Notes: generated by a model from the sequence alone, not told the origin. Counted from the first letter of the stretch, positions 25,195 through 34,409 are shown. The stretch is 64,000 nucleotides of DNA from Trichothermofontia sichuanensis B231 (GCF_026240635.1 NZ_CP110848.1:1180501-1244500), one strand, 5' to 3'. Made by a program: numbers and translations.

Positions 25195-26544
25195 TCATTG
25201 GGGGGACGTCGGCTGGGTGGCAGCCATCCGCGGGACAGGGGGAGGAACCTCCCCCCGTGGGGTCAGGATGCCCTGCTGGACAACCTGGCAATAGCGCTGG
25301 CCACTCAGTTCCAGGGAAAAGTGGGTTTCCAGGTAATGGCGTGCCGCACGGCCTAGCTGGTGACACCAATCAGGATCACCGTGCAGCCTCTCGATAAAGT
25401 GGGCCAGTCCTTGACTATCCTGATGTTGGAAGCTTTGACCACAGTTAGCCTCCTGAATCAAGGTGCGTAGGTAGGAATCGGCGGCACAGATGGCCGCGAT
25501 CGGGCGTCCGGTGGCTAGGGCCGCATAGAGCTTACTGGGGGCCACCAATCCCTCCATCCCAGGGCCAATACTCACCAGGGAGAGATCACAAGCCGTTAGC
25601 GAATAGGGTAAAACTGCCGCATCCTGGTAGGGCAAGAACCGGATGTTCGTCAAACCCAACGCTTTTGCCTGAGTCTGACAGTCAGCATAGCGAGCACCCC
25701 CGCCAATGAACAAAAATTTAATCTGGGGTTGAGATTGCAAGATCTGTGCTGCCCCCAGAATGGTGTCAAGATCATGGCAGCGGCCCAAGTTACCCGCATA
25801 GAGCACCACAAAGTCATGGACTAATTGATGCTGCTGGGCAAACCAATTGTCGCGCTTGGCGATCGGGCGAATCTGTTGGGGGTCGGCCCAGTTGTGAATG
25901 ACGACAACCTTATCGGCGATCGCGGGATATTTGTCAATCAGGCGTTGCCGCATCGTCGCCGTTAAGACGACAACAGCCTGCGATCGCGCCCAAACCCGTT
26001 GATTCAGCCACTCCCAAACCCGCACCAGCCAGTGGCGTTCGGTCAGAACTCCCAGTTGTATGGCAATATCGGGATAGAGATCATACAGGATACAGGCGTA
26101 TGGCGTTCCAAACAGGAGATGGATGAGATAACCCAAGCTGTGCAGAAAGGGCGGGGCTGTGGTTAAAAACAACACATGATAGTGACAGGCGTGGCGCAGT
26201 AAATGGAGCGTCGATCGTAGATAAAATAAAACCCCGCCAATCGCCTTACCCCGAATCCGCCGAGGCCAGAGATGAATACTGCGAGTCCGCTGCACCTGAA
26301 ATTGGTCGATCGCCTCGTTTCTGGGAGCTGCGGTTTGCTGGAAGGCATACCCTGGTTGGCCCGTAAAAATACTGACAGCTATCCCCTCCTGGCTCAAGAA
26401 GCCAGCTAACTCTCGAATCAGTTGACCCGTTGGCGCATAGTCAGGCGGGAAGAACTGGGTTATTATCTTCAGCCGAATCAGCCTCTCTCCGGGGGAATCG
26501 CCGGTTGGCCAATGCAGGGGTAACCGCACAGCATAACTCCTCAT
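25195..26544 (-). CDS. Glycosyltransferase family 4 (WcaI-like)
   Basis: The 449-residue GT-B fold enzyme likely adds a sugar during exopolysaccharide repeat assembly at the cytoplasmic membrane. Typical segments are LKIITQFFPPDYAPTGQLIRELAGFLSQEGI, VSIFTGQPGY, the acceptor-side VVIHNWADPQQIRP, VVLYAGNLGRCHDLDTIL and the donor-binding GMEGLVAPSKLYAALATGRPIAAI. A hydrophobic patch around residues 110-145 could anchor it to membrane. Homologs start close to the LKIITQ strand, so the first 25 residues after ATG 26544 may be an extension or part of the leader. It is upstream of wza in the same direction. Confidence 0.9.
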   Translation of the reverse strand: MRSYAVRLPLHWPTGDSPGERLIRLKIITQFFPPDYAPTGQLIRELAGFLSQEGIAVSIFTGQPGYAFQQTAAPRNEAIDQFQVQRTRSIHLWPRRIRGKAIGGVLFYLRSTLHLLRHACHYHVLFLTTAPPFLHSLGYLIHLLFGTPYACILYDLYPDIAIQLGVLTERHWLVRVWEWLNQRVWARSQAVVVLTATMRQRLIDKYPAIADKVVVIHNWADPQQIRPIAKRDNWFAQQHQLVHDFVVLYAGNLGRCHDLDTILGAAQILQSQPQIKFLFIGGGARYADCQTQAKALGLTNIRFLPYQDAAVLPYSLTACDLSLVSIGPGMEGLVAPSKLYAALATGRPIAAICAADSYLRTLIQEANCGQSFQHQDSQGLAHFIERLHGDPDWCHQLGRAARHYLETHFSLELSGQRYCQVVQQGILTPRGEVPPPVPRMAATQPTSPQ

Positions 26545-26748
26545 TCTCACATTACGGGGGCGTTTCGGGTTTTGCCTATTGGGATGTCAAACTGACAAGA
26601 GTCTCCCCCAGCTTTCGCCAGAGGGTCCCTTTACGGTTGACAATGACTTTGACTTTAAAAGCACTGTTTTCTAAGCCGCCCTGTGATCTATCCTAGACGA
26701 TCTGCTCCGATTGTTTATCACGGGTTGATAAGATTTGCGCTTTTTCAA

Positions 26749-26819
26749 AGCGGGCAGCGGGAATCGAACCCGCATCAATAGCTTGGAAGGCTATGGTTTT
26801 ACCACTAAACTATGCCCGC
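26749..26819 (-). tRNA. tRNA-Gly (anticodon TCC)
   Basis: On the minus strand the RNA begins GCGGGCA and ends TGCCCGC followed by a T discriminator, pairing as a 7-bp acceptor stem. The anticodon arm reads ATAGC-CTTCCAA-GCTAT with TCC, and the T-arm GCGGG-TTCGATT-CCCGC is standard. A U discriminator is normal for bacterial tRNA-Gly. CCA is not encoded. Confidence 0.96.
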
Positions 26820-27003
26820 AGACGGGTCTGCTGGACGCTACCGTTAGCGACCGGCGATGCTCATCCCTAGCCACAATCGCGTGCCTCGTGGAACTGGCCC
26901 TTAGTTACGCTAGCACAAAGCCTGTCACCTGCGTCATCTTAAATTCTAGCGAAACTCTAGCGGATTCCGGGGCAAGCGGATATTCGCCTAACCCTGATGC
27001 TCG

Positions 27004-28260
27004 CTAATAGCGGAGGCGGCGGTGGTTGGCCACGGATTCAACCAGGCCAAAGGCAATAAAGTTGGCCAGCAGGGCCGATCGCCCATAGCTGAGGAAGGGC
27101 AGGGGAATCCCGGTAATGGGGGCCAACCCGATCGTCATGCCAATGTTAACCGTCACCTGGAAGATCACCATCGACAGCACCCCGATCGCGAGCAGGGACC
27201 CAAAATTGTCCTTAGCACTTTGGGCAATCAGCACCAATCGCAGACAGATGAGCCAGAAGGCTACCAGAACCACGAGACAGCCGACAAAGCCCAGTTCCTC
27301 CCCGATCGCCGAGAAAATGAAGTCTGTATGTTGTTCGGGGATAAAGCTCAGTTGGGTTTGGGTGCCCCGGTGGAGTCCCCGACCCCACAGTTCCCCGGCC
27401 CCGATCGCAATCCGCGACTGGATCAGGTGGTAGCCACCTCCCAGCGGATCTTTGTCCGGGTTGAGGAATAGCAGAATCCGATCCTTTTGGTAGTCCTGAA
27501 GTAGCCCCCACAGAATGTGGCCCAACTCCCCCGCAATCAGGTTCACGGCCACAGCGGCGAAGGCGCCAAGCCGGGGCCACGGTAAGGTAAACCAACCAAT
27601 CAACCCCAACACGACAACCCAGACGAGCCAGAGGGGCAGAAACACGTTAAACAAAATGGCCGACACCAGCGGCGAGATCATCAGCACTAACCAACCGGGA
27701 TTAGCATTACCCCAGTAGAGCATCCCCATCGTAATCGCCCCGAAAATGAGCGCTGTTCCCAGGTTAGGCTGCACAAAGATCAACAGCCACGGAACCGCCG
27801 TCACCGCAAGGCTGGACAGGACCGCCGGGATGGTTGCCGCTGTTCGGGTATGGAGCAGCGCCGCCAGGGTGACGATAATACCCACCTTGGCAAACTCCGA
27901 GGGTTGGACATTAAACCCCCCGATCGTGATCCAGCGTTCCGCCCCCATGGCGGTGGTGCCAATAAACATCACCGCAATCAGCGAGAGGTTGGTAATCCCA
28001 TAGATAATCCAGTGCCAGCCCAGCAGGACATCATACCGAAAGCGGGCCAGCATCAGCGCAATCACCACACCAAACCCGCCCGTGACTAAATGCTGCCAAG
28101 CGAAGAGGGTATCGCCCTGGTTGAGTTCGACACTGTGAATCATAACGCCCCCTAACAGGGTTAACCCCGTGATGAGGCCAAACAGCAGCCAATCCACCTG
28201 TTGCCAGGGCTGGAGCCAGGTTTGCCAGCGCCAATAGAAGTGGGATTTTTTTATAGTCAT
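27004..28260 (-). CDS. rodA: Rod-shape SEDS glycosyltransferase RodA
   Basis: The 418-residue protein has about ten transmembrane helices and SEDS motifs (LNPDKDPLGGGYHLIQSRIAIGAGELWGRG, FIPEQHTDFIFSAIGEELGF, PLPFLSYGRSALLANFIAFGLVES). RodA polymerises lipid II into peptidoglycan during cell elongation with a class B PBP. The apparent start codon ATG at 28260 lies inside the terminal repeat of mobile element A4 (GCAATGACTATA), so the first residues MTIKK are partly element-derived and there is no ribosome binding site of the usual kind. The next Met lies about 40 residues in, inside the first helix. The upstream region has evidently been replaced by A4 and B4. Confidence 0.93.
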   Translation of the reverse strand: MTIKKSHFYWRWQTWLQPWQQVDWLLFGLITGLTLLGGVMIHSVELNQGDTLFAWQHLVTGGFGVVIALMLARFRYDVLLGWHWIIYGITNLSLIAVMFIGTTAMGAERWITIGGFNVQPSEFAKVGIIVTLAALLHTRTAATIPAVLSSLAVTAVPWLLIFVQPNLGTALIFGAITMGMLYWGNANPGWLVLMISPLVSAILFNVFLPLWLVWVVVLGLIGWFTLPWPRLGAFAAVAVNLIAGELGHILWGLLQDYQKDRILLFLNPDKDPLGGGYHLIQSRIAIGAGELWGRGLHRGTQTQLSFIPEQHTDFIFSAIGEELGFVGCLVVLVAFWLICLRLVLIAQSAKDNFGSLLAIGVLSMVIFQVTVNIGMTIGLAPITGIPLPFLSYGRSALLANFIAFGLVESVANHRRLRY

Positions 28261-28358
28261 TGCAATTTAGGCTGAAACAACACCCTCACCCCCAGATCCT
28301 CTCCCTTTCTAGGAGAGAGGAGTGAAAAACTGTATCGTTCTTATTTGGATTGACCATA
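28252..28358 (+). repeat. Family A MITE-like element, copy A4
   Basis: A full-length 107-bp copy runs from TATAGTCATTGCAATTTAGG to GGATTGACCATA. Its left terminus overlaps the rodA start codon. It is followed 60 bp later by family B copy B4. Confidence 0.9.
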
Positions 28359-28417
28359 GCATTCGATAGTGGCGCAGAGAAAAGGAACGAGAAAAACGGT
28401 ATTGGGAACGAGGGAAA

Positions 28418-28641
28418 TACAGCCTTTACCTAATTTACTCAGTACACCGTTAAGGTTTGGATTTCGATCCGAGCGGCAGCCCTCATCCCCCCACCCCTTC
28501 GCCCCACTTGGGAGAAGGGGATCCGGCTTTTTAAGTCCCTCTCCCAGAGCGGGAGAGGGATTTAGGGTGAGGGCCACACCCGCAGGCTGCACCCAGCCTA
28601 CCCCTGTAAAACTGTACTTTATGATTGAGGTAAATGCTGTA
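28418..28641 (-). repeat. Family B MITE-like element, copy B4 (full length)
   Basis: At 224 bp it is the same length as B6 but inverted. The + strand begins TACAGCCTTTACCTAATTTA and ends ATGATTGAGGTAAATGCTGT plus A. Internal hairpins are CCCCTTC...GAAGGGG and CCCTCTCCC...GGGAGAGGG. Confidence 0.9.
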
Positions 28642-28681
28642 TCATTTCTGTCCTCTGTCCTCTATACTCTCTCCCCGGTTC

Positions 28682-29755
28682 TCACGTAAGGGCGGCGATC
28701 GAAACCTTGGCAGCCACCTGTTGAGCGATCGCCACTAACGCCTTGGCTGAAGCCGAATCCGGTTCGCCGACGACAATGGGTACGCCGCGATCGCCCCCCT
28801 GCCGGAGGGAGATTTCCAGCGGTACACAGCCCAACAGGGGGACTTGTAATTCCTTCGCCGTCTTCTCACCGCCACCCGAACCAAAAATGTCATATTGCTT
28901 GTCGGGTTGGTCGGGGGGGATGAAATAGCTCATATTTTCCACAATCCCCAGCACAGGCACTCCCATCTGCTGGAACATCTTCAGCCCCTTGCGGGCATCC
29001 AAGAGGGCCACATCCTGGGGCGTGGTCACAATCACGGCTCCGGCCATCGGTACCGCTTGGACTAGGGTCAATTGGGCATCGCCCGTCCCTGGGGGTAAAT
29101 CAACAATCAAGTAGTCCAACTCACCCCAGGCGACCTGGTAGAGGAACTGGCGAATAATGCCATTCAGCATCGGCCCCCGCCAGATCACGGGTTGATCCTT
29201 GTCGATCAAAAAGCCCATCGAGACCAATTGGACGCCGTGGTTAAAGGATGGCTCCAGGACTTCACCCTGTGCCCCCTGCTGGACCATCACTTTAGCTTGC
29301 GCCAGTCCTAACATAGTTGGCGCGTTGGGACCGTAGATATCGGCATCCAGGAGGCCCACTTTGGCCCCGGATTGGGCCAGGGCCACGGCAATATTCACCG
29401 CCACCGTACTCTTGCCAACGCCCCCTTTGCCACTGGAGACGGCCACAATATTTTTCACGCCCGTAATCCCCTGGCGATCGGGTAGGGCCTTTTGCTGCGG
29501 CGTTTCGGCGGTCACGTCAACGCTCACTTCCGTGACCCCCGGTAAGGTTTTGACCGCTTGTTGACATGCCTCCACGATGAACTCCCGCAGGGGACAGGCG
29601 GGCGTGGTCAGGACCAGGGTAAAGTTGACGCGCCCCCCGTCGGCGATCGCGACATTGCGGATCATATTGAGTTCGACGAGACTTTGCCGCAATTCCGGGT
29701 CTTGCACGGGACGGAGAACCTCTAAGACCGCAGCGGGGGTAAGGGATTGAGCCAT
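28682..29755 (-). CDS. mrp: Mrp/ApbC-family iron-sulfur carrier P-loop ATPase
   Basis: The 357-residue protein has an N-terminal DUF59/MIP18-like domain (VLEVLRPVQDPELRQSLVELNMI, residues about 8-90) and a deviant Walker A ATPase (AVSSGKGGVGKSTVAVN) with DADIYGPNAPTMLGL and LIVDLPPGTGD. The family transfers Fe-S clusters to apoproteins in the cytoplasm. The CxxC pair that holds the bridging cluster in many Mrp/ApbC proteins is absent: after ENMSYFI the sequence reads PPDQPDKQYDIFG. GGGGEKTAKEL-type sequence that follows is otherwise conserved. Confidence 0.93.
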   Translation of the reverse strand: MAQSLTPAAVLEVLRPVQDPELRQSLVELNMIRNVAIADGGRVNFTLVLTTPACPLREFIVEACQQAVKTLPGVTEVSVDVTAETPQQKALPDRQGITGVKNIVAVSSGKGGVGKSTVAVNIAVALAQSGAKVGLLDADIYGPNAPTMLGLAQAKVMVQQGAQGEVLEPSFNHGVQLVSMGFLIDKDQPVIWRGPMLNGIIRQFLYQVAWGELDYLIVDLPPGTGDAQLTLVQAVPMAGAVIVTTPQDVALLDARKGLKMFQQMGVPVLGIVENMSYFIPPDQPDKQYDIFGSGGGEKTAKELQVPLLGCVPLEISLRQGGDRGVPIVVGEPDSASAKALVAIAQQVAAKVSIAALT

Positions 29756-29803
29756 GTTTCCAGACGGGGTGCCTATAGTGTTAACTAACAGAAGGATTTC
29801 TTC

Positions 29804-31450
29804 TCATTTCTTTATTATCTGACTTTCGGCCCCCTTACGGTCACCTTTTGCCCAGGCAGCTTCCCCATGTTTGACGAGTGTGGCTGCGGGCAAGGGTCCC
29901 TGAAGATGGCTCCAGGGCAGAGTTTGGGTCGTTGACCAGCGATCGTGGACATAAAATTCCAGGGGAGGTAGCTGTCCCCGCAGTTCCTTAAAGGCGCGGC
30001 GGTAGCTGCCCAGGCTGTTGCCATAGTGGCGTACCCGTTCTAACAAACGGCTCAGACGCCGATCGCCTCTGGAAATCAGGGCCTGGATTACGGACCAGTT
30101 ATAGCTTTCGGGACGCCAATCAATCCCGTGGGGGCGCAATTGTTTTTGCAAGAATTGCAGGCGTTTCTCGGCTTGGCGATCGACGCCAAACCATTGGAAG
30201 GGTGTATGGGCTTTAGGCACAAACGTGCTACACCCCAGGGTGAGCCGTAATTGGGGGGCGGCCTGCTTCAGGGTCAGCATCATGGCCACAGTTTGTTCTA
30301 GATCATCCATGGTTTCCGTGGGGAGGCCCACCATACCGTAGAGCTTGAGGCCGCTGAGACCACCGGCTTGGGCCTGAACCGCCGCCGCGGTGATCTCATC
30401 GGTGTGCAGTTTCTTATTAATCAGATTACGGAGGCGATCGGAGCCACTTTCGACGGCGATCGTGATCGACTTGGCCCCATGTTTGACCAGAACGCGAGCG
30501 AGGTTGGCTGTCACCGTATTGGTCCGGACTGATGCCAAGCTGAGACGTACCGAGTCGAAGTCTGGGCGATCGAGGTAGGCCAGCAAATCATCAAACTCTG
30601 GGTGTTGCGTCACTGAGGCCCCCAACAGACCCAGGCGATCGGTGACTTGTAGACCCCGTTCGATTGCTGGGATGAGGCTCTCGGTCACCGAGGCCGTCCG
30701 GAAGGGCAGGGTGAGATAGCTGGCCAAACAGAAGCGACACAGTTCCGGGCAACTGCGGACCACCTCAACCATGTAGATATTTTCCCAGGCGGCTTGGGGG
30801 GTGACGACTGTCGAAGCCAGGAGGGTATTGCCCCGGTAGGTTTGTTTTTCAACTTGAGCCGGGATGTCAGGGTAGTTTGGCGTAATTTGGTCGATCGGAC
30901 CATCGGGGCTGACGTAGGTCACGTCATACAGACTGGGGACGTAAAGACCGGGCACTTGGGCCAAGTGGCGAAGTTGGCGATCGCGCGATTCCCCCCGCAC
31001 CGTCTGAACAGCATCAACTAGGGCTGGGATCAGGATTTCAGCATCCCCCAGCAAAATCAGATCGAAGTAATCCGCAAAAGGTTCCGGGTTAGCTGTGAGG
31101 ACGGGTCCCCCACCAAAAACGAGGGGATGGGTTGTGGTACGATCGCTCGCTTGACAGGGAATGTCCAATTGTTCCAGGAGGTTGAGCACGTTGGCGTAGT
31201 CCAGTTCCCAGGAAAGGGAAAATCCCAGCAGGGCCGGCGCAGGGGGCAACGGTTCAGCAACATCGGTAAACAGGCGGCTTACTTGCACATCAGGGCGACT
31301 GGCTAGCATGGCCCACACCGCCTGATACCCCAGACTGGTAATGCCAACGCTGTAGGTATTGGGGAAGGCAAAGACAACAGGCAGGGCATCGTGAGCAGGG
31401 GACGCGGAGGTAAAGAGTAGGCGTTCGGCAATAAAAGGGGAAGGGATCAC
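29804..31450 (-). CDS. B12-binding-type radical SAM protein (TIGR03960-like)
   Basis: The 548-residue protein has an N-terminal cobalamin-binding-like Rossmann region (about 1-190, FAFPNTYSVGITSLGYQAVW, LGFSLSWELDYANVLNLLE, LVFGGGPVLTANPEP) and a radical SAM core with CPELCRFC (C-x3-C-x2-C for the [4Fe-4S] cluster) near residue 240, ESGSDRLRNLINKK and GLKLYGMVGLPTET. In other bacteria this protein is often paired or fused with DUF2344; that domain is not present here. The reaction is unknown. GTG 31450 with AGGAGA 6 nt upstream supports the start. Confidence 0.88.
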   Translation of the reverse strand: MIPSPFIAERLLFTSASPAHDALPVVFAFPNTYSVGITSLGYQAVWAMLASRPDVQVSRLFTDVAEPLPPAPALLGFSLSWELDYANVLNLLEQLDIPCQASDRTTTHPLVFGGGPVLTANPEPFADYFDLILLGDAEILIPALVDAVQTVRGESRDRQLRHLAQVPGLYVPSLYDVTYVSPDGPIDQITPNYPDIPAQVEKQTYRGNTLLASTVVTPQAAWENIYMVEVVRSCPELCRFCLASYLTLPFRTASVTESLIPAIERGLQVTDRLGLLGASVTQHPEFDDLLAYLDRPDFDSVRLSLASVRTNTVTANLARVLVKHGAKSITIAVESGSDRLRNLINKKLHTDEITAAAVQAQAGGLSGLKLYGMVGLPTETMDDLEQTVAMMLTLKQAAPQLRLTLGCSTFVPKAHTPFQWFGVDRQAEKRLQFLQKQLRPHGIDWRPESYNWSVIQALISRGDRRLSRLLERVRHYGNSLGSYRRAFKELRGQLPPLEFYVHDRWSTTQTLPWSHLQGPLPAATLVKHGEAAWAKGDRKGAESQIIKK

Positions 31451-31918
31451 AGTGGTTCTCCTGCGGCGACGCCAACGGAGGCAGGGTAGTTAAACTATCT
31501 TAATATTTGAGCAGTTAAAGTATCTTAATATTTGATCGGATTTTGGCGAGATCTTGTGAGATCTACGGACGTAATCACCGGTTGAGCAGGGTACCCTTAG
31601 AACATAGGGGTAGGGCTATGCCCATCCTTAATAGATCTAAACTAGATCTAAACTTCATAGATCTAACTTCCTTCTAGCGGCGGTCATGCTGGGGTCCCGG
31701 TTCGCCTGCGGTGGGTTATCTTCGGCATAATCAAATTGCAGGGGGTACATTCAAGGGCACCTTGAACAAGAGCACCTTAAAATCAGGGGGCACAATTCAG
31801 GGGACACAATTCTAGGGGTGTATCGGTTATTCTATGGGGGGAAGCCTCTACCGTTCTCCAGAGGAGACGCTACGCGAACGGAATCATGCCAAGAGCCTTG
31901 GGAGGCAAAGAGGGCAAT
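31451..31918. other. Repeat-rich intergenic region upstream of the TPR gene
   Basis: No gene was seen in this 468-nt divergent spacer. It holds two 23-nt direct repeats (31488-31510 and 31513-31535, one mismatch), tandem 11-mers TAGATCTAAAC (31632-31653, third partial copy at 31658-31667), an inverted repeat TTCAAGG-gca-CCTTGAA (31750-31766), near-repeats of CAGGGGRCACAATT (about 31785-31812) and GAGACGCTACGCGAACG (about 31863-31880), a short palindromic repeat seen in many cyanobacterial genomes. Confidence 0.7.
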
Positions 31919-32989
31919 ATGAATTTCCCGGCTCATTACCAATATGAAGGCAATACGGTCAACTTCTCTGGCGGGGAGCGGCGCTCAGCTTTGCGCCTGC
32001 TGCAACAGTTACAGGGAACTGAATCGATCGCCCATATTGAAGCAGAGCATCGCCGAGGTGAGGCCGAACGCTCCCTACGGCAGGGGATGGAGCAACAACA
32101 AGTTCGCCAGTTTACCGAGGCCCTTACCCACTTCAAACAAGCACTGTCTCTGTACCAAAGTCTGGAGGACATTGGCGGGGTACTTAAGGCGCTAGGGGGG
32201 ATGAGTAGTGCCAGCTATGGCCTGAAGCATTATGAAGATGCGGTGCGGTATGCCCAACAACGGCTGGAGTTGGCGGGCCATGTGCAGGATATTCGGAGTG
32301 AGAGTCAGGCCCTCGGACTCTTGGGAAATGCATTTCGGCACCTTGGCCAGATGGAGCAGGCGATCGCCTATCAGGAAAGGGCGCTGATGTTGGCTCGCAA
32401 GCTCCAGGACAAGCGGGCCGAGGCGGCAGCTTTGAATAACCTGGGTCTGGTCTATAAGGCCCAAGGGGATCTGGAGAAGGCAACGCTGTATCAGCAGCAA
32501 AGTCTAGAGATCGCCCAGGAGGCCAAAGACCATCATGTGGCCAAGCAGGTGTTGCGTAATCTGGGAAACACCTATCATGCCCTAGGGGATTACAATCGCA
32601 CGATCGCCTACAATGCTGAACGGCTCAAAATTGCCCAGGCCAGCGGTGATGAGCGCACGGAGGCTCAAATCCTACGGAACCTGGAGAATGCCTGCTATTC
32701 AGTGAATGACTATCCCCAGGTGGTGGCCTATGCCAAACGGCGTCAGGAGATTGCCCGCAAGCTGGGGGATCGCCGCATGGAGGAGCAAGCCTGGGGCAGT
32801 ATGGGGGTGGCCTACGATGCGATGGGCCAATATGCAGAGGCGATTACCTGCTATGAGCAGCGGCTTTTGTTAGCACGGGAGTTAAAGGATCGGCGCGTGG
32901 AGAAGCAAGCGTTGGGTAGTCTCCAGGTGAATTGCTATGCGATCGGAGATTATGCCAAGGCGGCTCAGTATCAGCAGGATAGTGCCTGA
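31919..32989 (+). CDS. Tetratricopeptide-repeat protein (LGN/GPSM2-like TPR array)
   Basis: The 356-residue protein consists almost wholly of 40-residue TPR units from about residue 45 to the end, each like ALNNLGLVYKAQGDLEKATLYQQQSLEIAQEAKD. This 40-residue spacing and the alternating names of units (LGNAFRHLGQMEQAIAYQER, LGNTYHALGDYNRTIAYNAE, MGVAYDAMGQYAEAITCYEQ) match the LGN/Pins type. It is a protein-interaction scaffold with no enzymatic domain. The start at 31919 has AGAGGG 4 nt upstream; an in-frame ATG at 31886 lies directly after a repetitive palindrome and is less likely. Confidence 0.85.
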   Translation: MNFPAHYQYEGNTVNFSGGERRSALRLLQQLQGTESIAHIEAEHRRGEAERSLRQGMEQQQVRQFTEALTHFKQALSLYQSLEDIGGVLKALGGMSSASYGLKHYEDAVRYAQQRLELAGHVQDIRSESQALGLLGNAFRHLGQMEQAIAYQERALMLARKLQDKRAEAAALNNLGLVYKAQGDLEKATLYQQQSLEIAQEAKDHHVAKQVLRNLGNTYHALGDYNRTIAYNAERLKIAQASGDERTEAQILRNLENACYSVNDYPQVVAYAKRRQEIARKLGDRRMEEQAWGSMGVAYDAMGQYAEAITCYEQRLLLARELKDRRVEKQALGSLQVNCYAIGDYAKAAQYQQDSA

Positions 32990-33157
32990 GGCGGATGAGA
33001 CCCTGTTAAGGGGTTGGCTAGGCGGCTGGGTAATCCTGACCACATTCCCACACCGTGCCCAACAGGCAGCCGTAGTGACATCAGCCCATCTGGCAATTAC
33101 TTCCCCCTTTGACGGTATGCTCTTCTATTCAGAGTCCTCGTCAGTGTCATCAATGTC

Positions 33158-34249
33158 ATGTTAAGAGCTGGAATCGTCGGACTACCCAATGTGGGTAAAT
33201 CCACCCTCTTCAATGCCCTCGTCGCCAATGCTAAGGCCCAAGCGGCAAACTTCCCCTTTTGCACTATCGAACCGAATGTGGGCGTTGTAGCGGTCCCGGA
33301 TGAACGTCTAGCCGTCTTGGCTGAATTGTCCCACTCGGAACAGATCGTACCGACCCGGATTGAGTTTGTCGATATCGCAGGACTGGTCAAAGGGGCTAGC
33401 CAAGGGGAGGGTCTGGGCAACCAGTTCCTTGCCCATATTCGTCAGGTGGATGCGATTGTCCAGGTTGTGCGTTGCTTTGAAGATGACGACATCATTCATG
33501 TGTCGGGATCGGTCGATCCCGTCCGTGATATTGAAATAGTTAACCTGGAACTAGCCCTGGCGGACCTGGCCCAGATTGAGCGGCGTATGGAGCGCACCCG
33601 CAAGCAAGCCCGTACCAGTAAAGAGGCCCAATTTGAACTTACGGTGCTTGAAAAGCTCAGCGCGGCCCTGAATGCTGGCACCTCTGTGCGACAAGTCCCC
33701 CTCTCTGAAGAGGAAACCGTTGTCATTCGCCCGCTGGATCTGCTGACCGCCAAACCCCTGATCTATGCGGCTAATGTGGCAGAAGACGAATTGGCAACCG
33801 GAAATGTTTTGGTTGAACAGGTGCGGGCGATCGCGGATCAGGAAAAGGCTAAAGTTGTCGTCATTTCCGCTCAGGTTGAAGCTGAGTTAGTCGAATTACC
33901 CCCAGAAGAACGGACGGATTATCTAGCAGCCCTCGGTGTTAAGGAAGGGGGCCTCCAATCCCTGATCCGTGCGACCTATGACCTTCTCGGTTTACGCACC
34001 TATTTAACAACGGGTCCCAAGGAAACCCGCGCCTGGACCATCCGCGCCGGGATGCTCGCCCCCCAAGCTGCCGGAGTGATCCACTCAGATTTTGAAAAAG
34101 GCTTTATCCGGGCTGAAACCATTGCCTACGCTGATCTCGTCAAGGCCGGCTCTATGCAGGCTGCCCGCGAACAGGGATTAGTTCGCAGTGAGGGCAAAGA
34201 ATATGTTGTGCAGGAAGGGGATGTGTTATTGTTCCGATTTAATATTTAG
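33158..34249 (+). CDS. ychF: Redox-regulated ATPase YchF (Obg-like)
   Basis: The 363-residue universally conserved TRAFAC P-loop protein binds ATP rather than GTP and associates with ribosomes. G1 GLPNVGKSTLFNAL, the G3 region FVDIAGLVKGASQGEGLGNQFL and an altered G4 (AANVAEDEL in place of NKxD) are visible, then the helical insert and the C-terminal TGS domain (YLTTGPKETRAWTIRAGMLAPQAAGVIHSDFEKGFIRAE). It is roughly the standard length. There is no strong Shine-Dalgarno. It is followed by a stem-loop at 34268. Confidence 0.97.
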   Translation: MLRAGIVGLPNVGKSTLFNALVANAKAQAANFPFCTIEPNVGVVAVPDERLAVLAELSHSEQIVPTRIEFVDIAGLVKGASQGEGLGNQFLAHIRQVDAIVQVVRCFEDDDIIHVSGSVDPVRDIEIVNLELALADLAQIERRMERTRKQARTSKEAQFELTVLEKLSAALNAGTSVRQVPLSEEETVVIRPLDLLTAKPLIYAANVAEDELATGNVLVEQVRAIADQEKAKVVVISAQVEAELVELPPEERTDYLAALGVKEGGLQSLIRATYDLLGLRTYLTTGPKETRAWTIRAGMLAPQAAGVIHSDFEKGFIRAETIAYADLVKAGSMQAAREQGLVRSEGKEYVVQEGDVLLFRFNI

Positions 34250-34267
34250 TGCAATTGGCACCCCTGG

Positions 34268-34304
34268 GTTTAGGGTGGCAGTACTACGCGCCCCCACCCT
34301 AAAC
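34268..34304 (+). terminator. Candidate terminator hairpin after ychF
   Basis: GTTTAGGGTGG (34268-34278) pairs perfectly with CCACCCTAAAC (34294-34304), an 11-bp stem 19 nt after the ychF stop. There is no T-run, so it may work by another mechanism or protect the mRNA end. Confidence 0.45.
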
Positions 34305-34360
34305 TCAACCCTTCAATAAGATGAGGGTAACTGAGCGACTATCTGCGTTCTCTTTCCTCT

Positions 34361-34396
34361 TTTCTCTCTCCTCAGGTATTTCTCTCTCCTCAGGTA
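34361..34396. repeat. 18-bp perfect tandem duplication
   Basis: TTTCTCTCTCCTCAGGTA occurs twice in direct tandem (34361-34378, 34379-34396) in the ychF/kinase spacer, just ahead of family A copy A5. Confidence 0.8.
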
Positions 34397-34409
34397 AGAG
34401 GCAAAGATT

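Noticed and set aside
28369-28689. Open frames on both strands over family B copy B4
   Set aside because: They translate repeat sequence (PLPNLLSTPLRFG, GEGFRVRATPAGC) and recur at other B copies, so they are not genes.
31886-31918. Upstream start for the TPR protein
   Set aside because: The extra residues MPRALGGKEGN follow directly on a GAGACGCTACGCGAACG repeat, and the ATG at 31919 has a better ribosome binding site.
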